DNA of 64,000 nucleotides from Candidatus Daviesbacteria bacterium (GTDB lineage: Bacteria; Patescibacteria; Microgenomatia; Daviesbacterales; UBA10151): the NCBI GenBank assembly GCA_016176335.1, contig JACOXI010000003.1, positions 392,707 to 456,706 on the forward strand, written 5' to 3'. A program made the translations under genes and the position numbers. Shown one piece after another: positions 28,064 to 37,732 of this stretch. Every line of letters starts with the position of its first letter. Position 1 is the first letter of the stretch. The notes under the pieces were generated by a model. It did not search any database. It had not been told where the DNA came from and saw only the letters and a list, made by a program, of their open reading frames with translations.

Positions 28064-29218
28064 ATGAACATACTTTTAATATCTCCATATTTTTCACCCG
28101 CCGTTGGTGGCGTTGAGACTCACTTGACCGATCTTTGTAAATACTTGGTATCAAAAAAGCATCAAGTTTTTGTGAGAACTTATAAAGCCATGGGAGTAAA
28201 AAATAGAGGAGAGACAGAGGAAGAAGGTAAGTTTTTAAAAATTCACAGATTTTGGTGGCCGGATTTTAACTTAATCTTTAAATTAGAAAAATATCCCGTA
28301 TTAAAATTCCTATATCTTTTTACTGGTTTATTTTTTGATTGTTTCATTTTTATGATTAAAAATTCAAAAAAAATAGATGTTATTCAATCACATGGATTTA
28401 TTGCAGCCATGATGGGTGTAATTTTGGGAAAATTATTTAATAAAAGAGTAGTAATTAACACACATGTCGGTTTTAGATTCAACAAGGGTTTTATGACCGA
28501 AATAATAAAATGGACTTTGTTAAATTCAGATAAAATTCTTGTGCTAACCACTGGTATTAAGAAATCGCTTGTTAATTTGGGAATACCCGAAAAGAAAATT
28601 GATATTTACCACTACTGGGTAGATCAAAGAATTTTCAAAAGACAAAAAAATGGCAAGGAAAAATTGGGCTGGAAGGATAAATTTATTGTGTTATTTGTGG
28701 GAAGATTAATTGAGGTTAAAGGGGTCAAAAAAATATTTGATCTTGCTAAAGTATTAAAAGATATGAGATTTGTCATAATAGGATTAGGGCCTCTTGCTCA
28801 TCAGTTAAAACAAAAATCCTCAAGTTATAAAAACGTTGAGTTTGTTGGCAAGATAGATAATGAAAATTTACCGCTATATTATAGTGCTGCTGATATTCTT
28901 TTGATTCCATCCCAACTTATTGAGCAAGAGTATGGAGAAGGGATACCAAGGGTTATGATTGAAGCGTTATCTTGCGGTTTGCCTGTTATTTCTACAAAAT
29001 CAGGCGCGATTTCGGATATTTTTAGTGATCGAATAGGCATTTTGGTTGAAGATGACATTGAATCAATGAGAAAGGCGATAGAAAAGTTTTATAAGAATAA
29101 AATCTATTATCAGATCATTGCGGAAAATTGCCGTCGATACGCGTTGAATCATTTTAGCATAAATAATGCTCACATAATCGAAGAGAGTTTATTCTGGTTT
29201 TTAAAAAAGTTTTTATAA
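28064..29218 (+). CDS. GT4 glycosyltransferase
   Basis: A 384-residue GT-B enzyme: MNILLISPYFSPAVGGVETH, the PIG-A/PimB-like opening with the GGVE acceptor loop; LFVGRLIEVKGV at the start of the donor domain; and EGIPRVMIEALSCGLPVIST, a complete E-x7-E motif. It is a single + strand gene between two - strand genes. Its last 49 nt overlap the 3' end of the convergent GT4-like gene. Likely a retaining transferase in glycan assembly; the sugars are unknown. Confidence 0.92.
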   Translation: MNILLISPYFSPAVGGVETHLTDLCKYLVSKKHQVFVRTYKAMGVKNRGETEEEGKFLKIHRFWWPDFNLIFKLEKYPVLKFLYLFTGLFFDCFIFMIKNSKKIDVIQSHGFIAAMMGVILGKLFNKRVVINTHVGFRFNKGFMTEIIKWTLLNSDKILVLTTGIKKSLVNLGIPEKKIDIYHYWVDQRIFKRQKNGKEKLGWKDKFIVLFVGRLIEVKGVKKIFDLAKVLKDMRFVIIGLGPLAHQLKQKSSSYKNVEFVGKIDNENLPLYYSAADILLIPSQLIEQEYGEGIPRVMIEALSCGLPVISTKSGAISDIFSDRIGILVEDDIESMRKAIEKFYKNKIYYQIIAENCRRYALNHFSINNAHIIEESLFWFLKKFL

Positions 29219-30351
29219 ATTCTTTTATAATTATATTTTCTTGCTAATTTAAGAGCACTTTTAGAATATTTAGTTTGAAATTTGATGAGATTGCCGACAG
29301 ACCTAATAAAATTTGCTTTATCATGGTAATCTACTACAATTCCTGCCTTGCTCTTGTTTATTTCGTTGGAGAAAGGGGTAACATTTGTACAGATGACTGG
29401 TACACCAACACTAAGATAAGTTTTTATTTTTGAGGGATCAGCAAAATAGGCAGGATTATTGGTGGTTGGAGTATAAGTCGCAACTCCTATAGACCATTTC
29501 TTCATAATTTTTGTGACTTTTTCGAGGGATTCGATATAACCATAAAATTTAACTATTTTTTGATAATATTTTAATCTTTTCTTTAACTTATCCTCATATG
29601 GACCAGAACCGACAATTTCAATTTTTAAGTCGGGAAGATTTTTTAAGATTTTAGGTAAAGTATCAACCAATAAATCTAACCCTTGGGATTGTTTTATTAC
29701 TCCTAGATAACCAATAGTAGGTATAGACTTCCGCATAAGTTTAATGGGTTTGACATTGGCTCCGATTGGAATTACGGGATGGGATTTATTTTCAGGAAAT
29801 AAGCCAAACTTTTTTCTAATTTTTTGTAATTTGGCGCTAAGAAAAAAGGTATGAGTAGATTCTTGAGCACCAAATTTATCTAAATGCCAATAGAGCGACC
29901 TCATAATTTTTACTTCTAAAGAATTACCTTGGGTGGGATAATAGTCCCAAATCCAAAAAATAGTTTCATTGACTATCCCTATTTTCTTAAGAATAATTCC
30001 TAGCCAGGCTGTTAATGCATTGACTGAAAAAAAATAATCAAACTTATTTCCTCTAATCCTTAAAAGAAAAATCCACCAAAGAAGTTGTAATAAAAATAGT
30101 GTTCCAGTTATGGGAAGTAAAAAGTATAACAATGACTCCGGGACGCTAAGATTAAAAAAAGTTAGACGATACGCTTGTTGTCCTCTTTTATATATTGTAA
30201 GTGTATTTTTTTGTTTTGCCTTTCCTAATTTATGAAATTGAAATGAGAAATGAGCAACAAATAAAAAATTTTCTACAAAAAAATCTAAAATGTTGCCAGC
30301 GTTATCATATGGTGCAAAATTTGCATAAATTATCGCTTTGGGTATTCTCAT
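29170..30351 (-). CDS. GT4-like glycosyltransferase lacking the E-x7-E motif
   Basis: I choose ATG 30351 (MRIPKAIIYANFAPYDNAGN) over a TTG at 30405 that would add 18 unrelated residues. The product is 393 residues with an internal hydrophobic region near residues 75-105. The donor domain reads TIGYLGVIKQSQGLDLLVDT and EIVGSGPYEDKLK, but where E-x7-E is expected it has ADPSKIKTYLSVGVPVIC, so the second Glu is missing. Related variants with DPSK-type loops exist in GT4-like families. It stands alone on the - strand with a 182-nt gap to the divergent gene at 30534. Confidence 0.82.
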   Translation of the reverse strand: MRIPKAIIYANFAPYDNAGNILDFFVENFLFVAHFSFQFHKLGKAKQKNTLTIYKRGQQAYRLTFFNLSVPESLLYFLLPITGTLFLLQLLWWIFLLRIRGNKFDYFFSVNALTAWLGIILKKIGIVNETIFWIWDYYPTQGNSLEVKIMRSLYWHLDKFGAQESTHTFFLSAKLQKIRKKFGLFPENKSHPVIPIGANVKPIKLMRKSIPTIGYLGVIKQSQGLDLLVDTLPKILKNLPDLKIEIVGSGPYEDKLKKRLKYYQKIVKFYGYIESLEKVTKIMKKWSIGVATYTPTTNNPAYFADPSKIKTYLSVGVPVICTNVTPFSNEINKSKAGIVVDYHDKANFIRSVGNLIKFQTKYSKSALKLARKYNYKRIYKNFFKNQNKLSSIM

Positions 30352-30441
30352 CTGAACCCTGTTTCCTGTAACGGTAATAGTAACGTAGACAAGTTTTGAT
30401 TGCAATGTAAAAATGCTTATATCCCAGATGTATACAAAGAT

Positions 30442-30522
30442 TTTGGAATAAAAAATTTGTGGTATTATTCGTGAGGGATAAATATAAGTTATATGCCCTA
30501 TAAATCTTTGGTATAAAAAATT
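30442..30522. repeat. Pair of near-identical 16-nt direct repeats in the divergent gap
   Basis: TTTGGAATAAAAAATT at 30442-30457 and TTTGGTATAAAAAATT at 30507-30522 differ at one base and lie 65 nt apart. The second contains the probable -10 box of the gene at 30534. Confidence 0.6.
30509..30517 (+). promoter_or_regulatory. Candidate extended -10 promoter for the AftD/YfhO-like gene
   Basis: TGG-TATAAA forms an extended -10 element (TGn plus five-of-six match), 16 nt before ATG 30534. A second extended -10, TGG-TATTAT, lies at 30460-30468. Confidence 0.4.
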
Positions 30523-30533
30523 CCAAATGACAA

Positions 30534-33086
30534 ATGATAGCCTTTATGACTAGTAAAGTTAGTGTCATTATTTTAATTACCATTTGTTTCTTTTTTACCC
30601 TTTCTTGGTACAAGCATGGTTTGATTATAGGTGGAGCAGAAGAGGGCTTGATTTTTCTCGATCCGCATAAAACCCAAGATTTATACAAATATACATGGGA
30701 AGATATACATTACGGTGGACCACAGACTGTTACCGTGACCCGTTACCCAAATTTTGTCTTTTTAGGATATCTTAAAGATCTTGGTGTTCCCTCTGCTTTA
30801 ATACAAATATTTACTTTCTTAACTTTAATTCTTACTTCAGCTATCTTTACATATCTTTTTGCAAAAGAAATTTTAGGCAATAAACAAATGTATTGTTTAC
30901 TTGCAGCATTGTTTTATATTGGGAACACTTTTGTTTTTTTCAATATTTGGCATCGATTTTTATTAGCAATGTTTTTTTTTGAGCCTCTCTTACCAGCCTC
31001 CATATATTTTCTTTACAAAGTTTTTAAGACAAATAATATTTTATATTTGTTGTCCTTTCTTTTGATCTCTTTTATTTTATCATCAGCTTTTTCATTACCA
31101 TCTAACGTAATTACGTTATGGGTCGTATTGTTTTTTCTCTTACTCTCAAATCTGATTGAAATTAGAAAGTCTTCAATATCTTTACTTAAATATGTAGGAT
31201 GGTTTGTACTTTTTCTTTTGAGTTGGGTTTTAACTAATCTTTGGTGGATTATACCTTTAAATTATCAGGCAACGGTAGTATATTCACCTGTCTTTGGTAC
31301 AAATGAAAACATTGCGGTGTTAAGAAGTATAAGTAACCAATTTCCGTTTCTAACCGCTATAACACTTGGTTACAAAAGTATGCTTTCAATGCTACAAGGA
31401 ATAATTAGTTTTGTCATGCTACTTGTCGTATGGCTTGGTTTCAAGGAGACGAAATCTAAAGATACGAGGAACTTCTTATTAATAATAGTACTTGTTAGTT
31501 ACTTTGTTTTAAATGGATCTAATTTTCCCACCGGAAAGATATTTGAATTCTTTTTTGAGAAGATCTCTCAACTTCAACTTTTGAGAAATCCTTACGAGAA
31601 ATTTGGGATTGTTCTTACTTTTGCATACTCACTGCTTTTTCCCTTAGGAATATTATATCTGTCAAAAATTTCTCGATATATCTCTATATTTTTAGTAATT
31701 TTGATATTTGGTTTTCTATTTATTCCTGTTTGGGGAGGAAAGGTTTTCGGAGATGACAATATAAATTTTTATGTCAGTGTTCCAGCTGATTACAAAAAGG
31801 TTAATGAATTATTAAATCAGGATACTGACGAATTCAGGATTTTACAATTGCCGCTTTTAGTAAGTGGAGGCTTAGCATACAACTGGCCAAATAAATATTT
31901 TGGTATACCTCCAAATTCCTTTCTTTTCGATAAACCTTCTCTTGAAGGTTTGGTATCAATGAAGAATCCTGATAATTACTGGAGGGCATTAAGAGAGGGT
32001 TTTTATACTGGAAAGATTAGACAACTGTTAAAATACGCAAATATAAGATACCTGGTTTTGCATAAGGATATAGATACAGATTATTCTCAGTCTGAAGATA
32101 CAGAGACAACTTTATTTTATTTAAACCATGGAATTATTCCAGATTCTCTTTCCTCCTTTCGGATTTGTCACGATTTAACAGAGCTAACATATATTTTTAG
32201 AAAAGTTCAATTTTTCGGAGAGTGTAAATTAGATTCCCTAAATTCAGATTGGTCGAATATAAACTTTCTAAGTTTTGAAATGCAATCAGACGGTGCAGGT
32301 CAAATTAGGGTAGATATTGTCGATCGGGATGGGCAGCGCTTGGTCTTTGAAGGCAAATCAGAAAATATTTATACGCTATCTGAAAACGAAGTCAACAAAA
32401 CAAAGCTGTTTACTTTAAACATAAAAGTTCCCACTGAAAAGTATGCAAAGTTTTCTCCTATTAATGTAGATCATCTCGAATTAACTTTTATTCCAAGTTC
32501 AGTTAATCTAATTCCGAAAGTAAGGATCGGGAGTATCTATTTGGATAAGGGGACGACAATAGCAAATGACTACTGGAGTAAAATTTATTCCACTGCTAAT
32601 TTGGAAATTTATCGGATTAATGACAGCTATTTCTATCCAAGAATATATGCAGTCGGCAGTCTATTGGAAGTTGATAATTGGAATTCTTTATTAAAATTAA
32701 ATTCCTTGCCGGATGCTTTTTATCTTAGGGATCAACAAGATAAAGATATTAATTACGACACAAATTTAGACAAACCTGATATCGAGTTTAAAAAAATAAA
32801 TAATACAAGGTATGAAATTTACATAAAAAATGCAAAAACTCCTTTTTGGCTAGTGTTTTCCGAAACTTTTTCTCCTGATTGGAAAGCCAAATTAAGAAAC
32901 GGCCAGGAGTTTGCACATTTTACTGTAAACGGATTTACTAATGGTTATTTTATCAATCAAACTGGCGATTTCACGCTTGAGCTAGAGTATATTGTTCAAC
33001 AAGGAATTGAGAAATATAGAGCAATTTCGCTTCTGGCGTTTATTGCGATTGTAATAATTGCGACTCTTAAAAAGAGAGCTTTTTAA
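30534..33086 (+). CDS. Large membrane protein, AftD/YfhO-like GT-C candidate
   Basis: An 850-residue protein (ATG 30534; ATG 30546 is possible). The first helix is followed by GGAEEGLIFLDP, an external loop rich in acidic residues, then about eleven helices to residue 410. The rest is a long extracytoplasmic region with beta-rich segments (for example VDIVDRDGQRLVFEG) and, near residue 775, LVFSETFSPDWKAK followed by HFTVNGFTNGYF, ending in one last helix. The SET(F/Y)xPxW block resembles the C-terminus of YfhO-type proteins, and the overall plan resembles the arabinofuranosyltransferase AftD. It is paralogous to the giant protein at 42404. It overlaps the next convergent gene by 20 nt. GT-C activity is an inference. 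Confidence 0.75.
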   Translation: MIAFMTSKVSVIILITICFFFTLSWYKHGLIIGGAEEGLIFLDPHKTQDLYKYTWEDIHYGGPQTVTVTRYPNFVFLGYLKDLGVPSALIQIFTFLTLILTSAIFTYLFAKEILGNKQMYCLLAALFYIGNTFVFFNIWHRFLLAMFFFEPLLPASIYFLYKVFKTNNILYLLSFLLISFILSSAFSLPSNVITLWVVLFFLLLSNLIEIRKSSISLLKYVGWFVLFLLSWVLTNLWWIIPLNYQATVVYSPVFGTNENIAVLRSISNQFPFLTAITLGYKSMLSMLQGIISFVMLLVVWLGFKETKSKDTRNFLLIIVLVSYFVLNGSNFPTGKIFEFFFEKISQLQLLRNPYEKFGIVLTFAYSLLFPLGILYLSKISRYISIFLVILIFGFLFIPVWGGKVFGDDNINFYVSVPADYKKVNELLNQDTDEFRILQLPLLVSGGLAYNWPNKYFGIPPNSFLFDKPSLEGLVSMKNPDNYWRALREGFYTGKIRQLLKYANIRYLVLHKDIDTDYSQSEDTETTLFYLNHGIIPDSLSSFRICHDLTELTYIFRKVQFFGECKLDSLNSDWSNINFLSFEMQSDGAGQIRVDIVDRDGQRLVFEGKSENIYTLSENEVNKTKLFTLNIKVPTEKYAKFSPINVDHLELTFIPSSVNLIPKVRIGSIYLDKGTTIANDYWSKIYSTANLEIYRINDSYFYPRIYAVGSLLEVDNWNSLLKLNSLPDAFYLRDQQDKDINYDTNLDKPDIEFKKINNTRYEIYIKNAKTPFWLVFSETFSPDWKAKLRNGQEFAHFTVNGFTNGYFINQTGDFTLELEYIVQQGIEKYRAISLLAFIAIVIIATLKKRAF

Positions 33087-34080
33087 GTAACCATTTTATT
33101 TCCGATATTGCGTATGCAATCACCATTCCGAAACAAATTAACGGATGCAAAAACCAAGCTCGATCCCGAATCCTTGCATACCCCCTCACACTTTCAATAA
33201 AAGGAATAATAAATGTGAAAGAGAAAATAATGTATTTTGTCAGGTTGATTCGATCTTGATAAGAATTCCAATTAAATACTAGATATTTTCTTTTACCTCT
33301 GTTTTGATCATAAAACTGTTCTTTTGCCTCAATTCTTCTTTTTATTAAATCAATTATATTGGCTTTTTGGGTGTGAATAATTGAATTATTTACAACTCCA
33401 AAAGTATTATATCCGAGGTCGAGAAGCTCACTAAAAGCATCTGTATGCATGTATGTTTCATAATCCTTAACCACTCTCTTCATAACACTTGTTAGAAACA
33501 AGTGGCCATTGTCACCCAAAGTAGGTAGATTATCTTGATTAAACTGTACGATGTAATAATCCTGAGTTTTTTTTATAACTTTCCCCTTATTATATTGAGT
33601 CTTGTCCATCCGTATTTTTTCTGTTTTATTAAGGTAGTATAGTGTTGGATCAGGTGATCCAAAAAGCGCACAGTATCTTGTTGTAGCAGGCATATCTTTG
33701 TGATAAGAGTTATATGCGCTGAATGTGCAAAAAACTTTACCATCCTCTATAAAGGGTTTAACCATTTTTAAAAGCCAGTCGCTTGATGTAAGGATATTAT
33801 CTGATTGAAGCATGAGAATTAGATCCCCTTTTGCCTTTTTAATTGCTATACCAACACGAGCTTCGTCTTTATCTTTTAAATCTTTTCTTACTATTACCAA
33901 ACAACCGTATCTTCTTGCCAGTTCGGGGCTCTTATTGGTGGATCCACCATCCATGACAATATGCTGAATTAACTTTTTTGGATATTTTTGTAGCTTAAGC
34001 GAATCTAAAACCTGCTTAAAAGTCGGTATATGACTATCTAATACACCTGTAATAACAGTGATCGAGGGAAGATTTTTCAT
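33067..34080 (-). CDS. GT2 glycosyltransferase with QSDN metal-site variant
   Basis: A 337-residue protein with the GT-A opening ITVITGVLDSHIPTFKQVL, MDGGSTNKS and LILMLQSDNILTSSDW, where QSDN replaces the usual DxD motif but keeps one Asp. GDNGHLFLTSVMKRV and a following HTDAF resemble the acceptor-side part of GT2 enzymes. The C-terminal 60 residues are hydrophobic and basic. It is the last gene of a five-gene - strand operon (33067-37728). Likely a glycosyltransferase of a divergent GT2 branch. Confidence 0.82.
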   Translation of the reverse strand: MKNLPSITVITGVLDSHIPTFKQVLDSLKLQKYPKKLIQHIVMDGGSTNKSPELARRYGCLVIVRKDLKDKDEARVGIAIKKAKGDLILMLQSDNILTSSDWLLKMVKPFIEDGKVFCTFSAYNSYHKDMPATTRYCALFGSPDPTLYYLNKTEKIRMDKTQYNKGKVIKKTQDYYIVQFNQDNLPTLGDNGHLFLTSVMKRVVKDYETYMHTDAFSELLDLGYNTFGVVNNSIIHTQKANIIDLIKRRIEAKEQFYDQNRGKRKYLVFNWNSYQDRINLTKYIIFSFTFIIPFIESVRGYARIRDRAWFLHPLICFGMVIAYAISEIKWLLKKLSF

Positions 34081-34096
34081 TTTTTTATTAAGTCTT

Positions 34097-35632
34097 TCAT
34101 GGGATATAAAGCTTTCCAGTTAAGTATTCTCTTACCCGAGGTGTGATATTTGTTAGAGTTTTTTTTTGAAGTTGGAATGTATAAACATTTTCAATAGGTA
34201 TTTTTATGGGATTATAGCCGTATCTTTTTAGTTCTTTGCTTTCCGGCCCGCTTAAAACATCAATTAAGCTCTCCATGTTGTCGGCAGGAAAGGGGGATTT
34301 TTGGTAATCCATTCCAAATCTTGGATCAATAAGCATCATATGATAGGAAAATCCAAAAGTTATAGCATTATACAGATAAAAAGGATTATCTGAAATAAAT
34401 AGAAAAACTGACGGAGCATCATTTTTTGGCGCCCCAATTTGTGATGTTATAAACTTGAATTGTTTTTCAGCATCTTCTGCTAATCTTCCATTTTCAGATA
34501 GCATATCAAAATAATTCCTCAAGCTGATTAAGTTAATAATGATTATTATATTTATGAAACTAATCGCCAAAATTTTATAAAATTGATTTCTTTGTCTTAA
34601 AAGTTCTGACAAAAGAATTGCAAACGCTACCAATATATATGCACCGGGTATAATTAGATATCTGTGGTCAGAAGATAATGTTCCCGCAGGACCAAACACT
34701 ATCAAAGGAATTATTAAGAAAAAGACGGACACAGATAAACTAATTAAAGTGAAGAGATATTTTTGAGAACGGAGCTTGATAAGCATGATAGGTAGACCTA
34801 GGAAGATTAAAATAACCAAAAGGGCTTTTAATTCGTTTGTTATCTTAAATAAAGTATCAGGTAGTATTGCATTCTCAATGTTTGAGAAAATGCTTAATAT
34901 AAAGTTTTTCCATTGACTTACAGATTGAACAAAAGAATTCATATAAACAGTATCATCTGATGATCTAGTTAAAAATCTATAACCAAGAATCGGAGAGAAG
35001 AAAACGAGGATTTGAAATAAAAACCTCTTTAAATTCTGTATATTAATTTTCCCTATATTAGAGATAATTAGTAGAGGAGTGATGAATAGAAGTCCATGCA
35101 TTCTGTTTTGAGTTACGATGAATGATGATGTAAGAATAAGAGATGTTAATATGCCCCGTTTTGATAATTGAAAATCTTTTGAATAATATAGGTAGATAAA
35201 TAAATTAAAAAGTGTAATTGAAATATAAGTATTCATATTAAATACCCAGTTAGTTGTTTCTATTCCTGCAAACATGCAAGCAAAGAAGACAGACGAAAGA
35301 AAGCCGGCTCGTTTATCCTTACTTGCAGCGGAGACTGCAGGATAGAAAGAAATTGCAGCAATAACTCTAAGGATTATGGATACCAGATAGTATGGAAAAG
35401 GATTAAAAGAAAATAATCTATAAATAATTCCCATAATGATATTTGCAAACACATAATTACCATAATCAGTAGAGTAATTTGTTAAATCAAAGTGTGACCC
35501 AAAAGCAGTAAAGTCTTTAATATATCTATAAAGAGTCAACCAACTATCACCATCTAAGGCAAAATGCAAACTTTGTCCTATTGCGAAAAAAGTAATAAAA
35601 ATCATTAGCAGGGAAAATAAAGTAAATTTCAT
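34097..35632 (-). CDS. Polytopic membrane protein, GDSW/RMHG family
   Basis: ATG 35632 is chosen because it forms an ATGA overlap with the upstream methyltransferase; an upstream start at 35671 would add 13 residues. The product is 511 residues with about 11-12 helices. Family landmarks: ALDGDSW after helix 1, AGIETTNWVFNMN, NRMHGLLF, and a soluble C-terminus with FQLQKKTLTNITPRVREYL. All recur in the protein at 38565 (GGDDW, GIEATDWAFNYN, PRMHG, FALQNKEMYNVTEQVREKL). The acidic first loop and topology suggest a GT-C glycosyltransferase, but I do not recognise a named family. Confidence 0.8.
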   Translation of the reverse strand: MKFTLFSLLMIFITFFAIGQSLHFALDGDSWLTLYRYIKDFTAFGSHFDLTNYSTDYGNYVFANIIMGIIYRLFSFNPFPYYLVSIILRVIAAISFYPAVSAASKDKRAGFLSSVFFACMFAGIETTNWVFNMNTYISITLFNLFIYLYYSKDFQLSKRGILTSLILTSSFIVTQNRMHGLLFITPLLIISNIGKINIQNLKRFLFQILVFFSPILGYRFLTRSSDDTVYMNSFVQSVSQWKNFILSIFSNIENAILPDTLFKITNELKALLVILIFLGLPIMLIKLRSQKYLFTLISLSVSVFFLIIPLIVFGPAGTLSSDHRYLIIPGAYILVAFAILLSELLRQRNQFYKILAISFINIIIIINLISLRNYFDMLSENGRLAEDAEKQFKFITSQIGAPKNDAPSVFLFISDNPFYLYNAITFGFSYHMMLIDPRFGMDYQKSPFPADNMESLIDVLSGPESKELKRYGYNPIKIPIENVYTFQLQKKTLTNITPRVREYLTGKLYIP

Positions 35633-36183
35633 TTTTGAATAAGAAATGCTATATGGGAGAAAGGGTACCAAAAGGGTTTCCTCATTACTTTTACTTCTAA
35701 TTTTACATGAAGCTTTTTAAAAAGACTCTTCCATTCTGACAAATCCCTGAAAGATAAAGGTGTGCTTAGATCTCCATAATGAAATTTATTAAGGGTAGCA
35801 TCACTAATTTTTGCCACAAGACTCGGTTTCATTTCAAATATTAGTACTTTTTTGGCAACTCTTAAAGCATCCTTTATAAGATTTTCTTGATTTTCTTTTG
35901 GAATATGATGGAGTACATCGTTTAATAAGGCCGTATCAAATTTACGTTTAAACTTTGGTAATTTGTCACTGGCCATTTTTTTAAAAGGAATATCATTATA
36001 AATCAAGTAATTTTTTATATCACACGCTTGTAGTTGTAATGAATAATGATGCCTTAATAGTTTTGTAATAGTTCCCCTACCGCAACCAATATCTAACACT
36101 CTTTCATTTTCTTTGAGCCATTTATCATAGGCTGTGGTCATCAGACGGAAGCGATAGGATGATGTTTTTTGGAAGATATTCAT
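35629..36183 (-). CDS. Class I SAM-dependent methyltransferase
   Basis: Start at ATG 36183, which shares a base with the preceding TGA (TGATG). The product is 184 residues: RVLDIGCGRG at 28-37, ACDIKNYLIYNDIPF and LLNDVLHHIPKENQE, the Methyltransf_11/UbiE-like core without extra domains. It is translationally coupled to a second methyltransferase upstream and to the GDSW-family membrane protein downstream. It may methylate a sugar that the membrane protein handles; this is inferred from position. Confidence 0.85.
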   Translation of the reverse strand: MNIFQKTSSYRFRLMTTAYDKWLKENERVLDIGCGRGTITKLLRHHYSLQLQACDIKNYLIYNDIPFKKMASDKLPKFKRKFDTALLNDVLHHIPKENQENLIKDALRVAKKVLIFEMKPSLVAKISDATLNKFHYGDLSTPLSFRDLSEWKSLFKKLHVKLEVKVMRKPFWYPFSHIAFLIQK

Positions 36184-36929
36184 CACTTTTTATCATTTTT
36201 TGCTAAAACTATCAGTGCGTTACCATAAGATATGAATTTTTTGAAAAATACATATTGAATAATGAAAATGGGCAGCCACAAAAAGGAAGTTCTGTCTAGA
36301 ATAGATGATATGATTGGTATGTTCCAAGCATAGGAAAAAGAGCTTTGTTCGGTTTGTTTCTCTCTATCTACTACTCTTTTTTTATTGCTAATTATTTTAG
36401 TGTAAATCCTTCGAAGAGCCCAAAAGACAGGGAAAGTGTAATCGCAAAAGATAATTGGTTTAAATCCAGCTTTGATGAGTTTTTCTTTTAATTCATTTTG
36501 GGTATATCTTCTAAAATGTCCATAAAAGTTGTCATCCCATCTCCATTCTTTAGGATTACTTGGGGTAGCAATGACTAAATGTCCGTGCCGCGATAACAAC
36601 AAATTAGCCTTTCTTAAAGCAGAAGTATCATCCTTGATATGTTCTAAAATATCGAACATTAAGACAGTATTATATTTACCGGAAACTTTTGAAAAGAATT
36701 TTTTTTCCATCTTTACCTTTTGGTATCCTTTTAAATTTTCCTTGGTAATATTTACAGCTTTGCGAGAGTAATCAATTGCTACGCCTTCCCAACCTTTACT
36801 TGCTAAATGTTTAGATAAGTATCCGGTTCCGCAGGCAACATCAAGAAATGGTGGCTTCAGATAGTATTTCTCAATAAGCTTATTCAGTATAAATAGAGCA
36901 TAGTTATTTAGAGGTTTGAAATTAGCCAT
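36183..36929 (-). CDS. Class I SAM-dependent methyltransferase with C-terminal membrane region
   Basis: ATG 36929, one base after the upstream stop, is preferred over a TTG at 36950. The product is 248 residues: FLDVACGTGYLSKHLASKG at 28-46, IDYSRKAVNI, MFDILEHIKDD and HGHLVIATPSNP. DNFYGHFRRYTQNELKEKL is typical of methyltransferases acting in glycan or lipid pathways (Methyltransf_23/ubiquinone-type). The last 60 residues hold a hydrophobic segment. Second gene of the five-gene - strand operon. Confidence 0.87.
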   Translation of the reverse strand: MANFKPLNNYALFILNKLIEKYYLKPPFLDVACGTGYLSKHLASKGWEGVAIDYSRKAVNITKENLKGYQKVKMEKKFFSKVSGKYNTVLMFDILEHIKDDTSALRKANLLLSRHGHLVIATPSNPKEWRWDDNFYGHFRRYTQNELKEKLIKAGFKPIIFCDYTFPVFWALRRIYTKIISNKKRVVDREKQTEQSSFSYAWNIPIISSILDRTSFLWLPIFIIQYVFFKKFISYGNALIVLAKNDKK

Positions 36930-36930
36930 A

Positions 36931-37728
36931 TTATTTTTTGATGATTCCAAATTCCTGAAATCTAAAAAAAATAGCTTTAATTTTATTTGTAAACTTTTTA
37001 AAAGTCTTTTCGTAACTTATATCGTCACTGACTAAAAGTCCATTTTTTTTAATATATGGCCAGCAAGTTTCATATTCAAAAGCCATAGTTTTATCCGAAT
37101 GCTCACTGTCATGAAAAAATATATTGATTTCGCCTAATTCTTTAAGTAAGACTGGTAATTTATCACGAGTATTTCCTAAAAAAAGTTTCCAGTTTGTCTT
37201 TAAATTAGCCGGTACCAGAAATCCTGGTATTTTTCCGGCTGGCAAACTGTCCAGATGAAGTTTATGATTTCCGTATATATACCACTGAAAAGGAAGATCT
37301 ATTGAATAAAGTTTACCAAACCCGTTGTCTTTTAATGCTCGCAATATATATCCTGTAGATTCTCCTGCTGCTACTCCAGTTTCTACAACATTTTTTGGTT
37401 TTAGCTTTCTGACCAAAAAATAAAGAATTTGAAATTTACTCCAAAGATGAGGTTCTAAAACTTCATAACTTTTCTGTTTTGTATAATCAAAACTTTTTCC
37501 ATATTTTTTATAAAGCAGAACTGTTTTATTAATTGCAGTTGTTGCTTTTTTAGTGTGTTTTTCAACTAATACATTTTTTGCAAAAAATCTGGGAGAGGCA
37601 ATTAATTTTTCAAGAATAAATACTAAAATTGCGGGAGTTTCTTTGGGATTATTTATCCAGAATTTTAATAAAGTAATCGATAATTCTTTAACCCACAACA
37701 AGGCTCTTTTTAGATATTTTAATTCCAT
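36931..37728 (-). CDS. SAM-dependent methyltransferase, Methyltransf_24-like
   Basis: A 265-residue protein. An N-terminal helical region of about 90 residues precedes KNVVETGVAAGESTGYIL (112-129), the SAM-binding loop in its ETG-x-GxS variant, then YSIDLPF and FFHDSEHSDKTMAFEYETC and GGLLVSDD-type strand (here NGLLVSDDI). HDSEH is the acidic site seen in the CmcI/Methyltransf_24 group that methylates sugars or hydroxyls with metal help. It is the first gene of the - strand operon, divergent from the GT2 at 37769 with only 40 nt between start codons. Confidence 0.82.
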   Translation of the reverse strand: MELKYLKRALLWVKELSITLLKFWINNPKETPAILVFILEKLIASPRFFAKNVLVEKHTKKATTAINKTVLLYKKYGKSFDYTKQKSYEVLEPHLWSKFQILYFLVRKLKPKNVVETGVAAGESTGYILRALKDNGFGKLYSIDLPFQWYIYGNHKLHLDSLPAGKIPGFLVPANLKTNWKLFLGNTRDKLPVLLKELGEINIFFHDSEHSDKTMAFEYETCWPYIKKNGLLVSDDISYEKTFKKFTNKIKAIFFRFQEFGIIKK

Positions 37729-37732
37729 TTTC

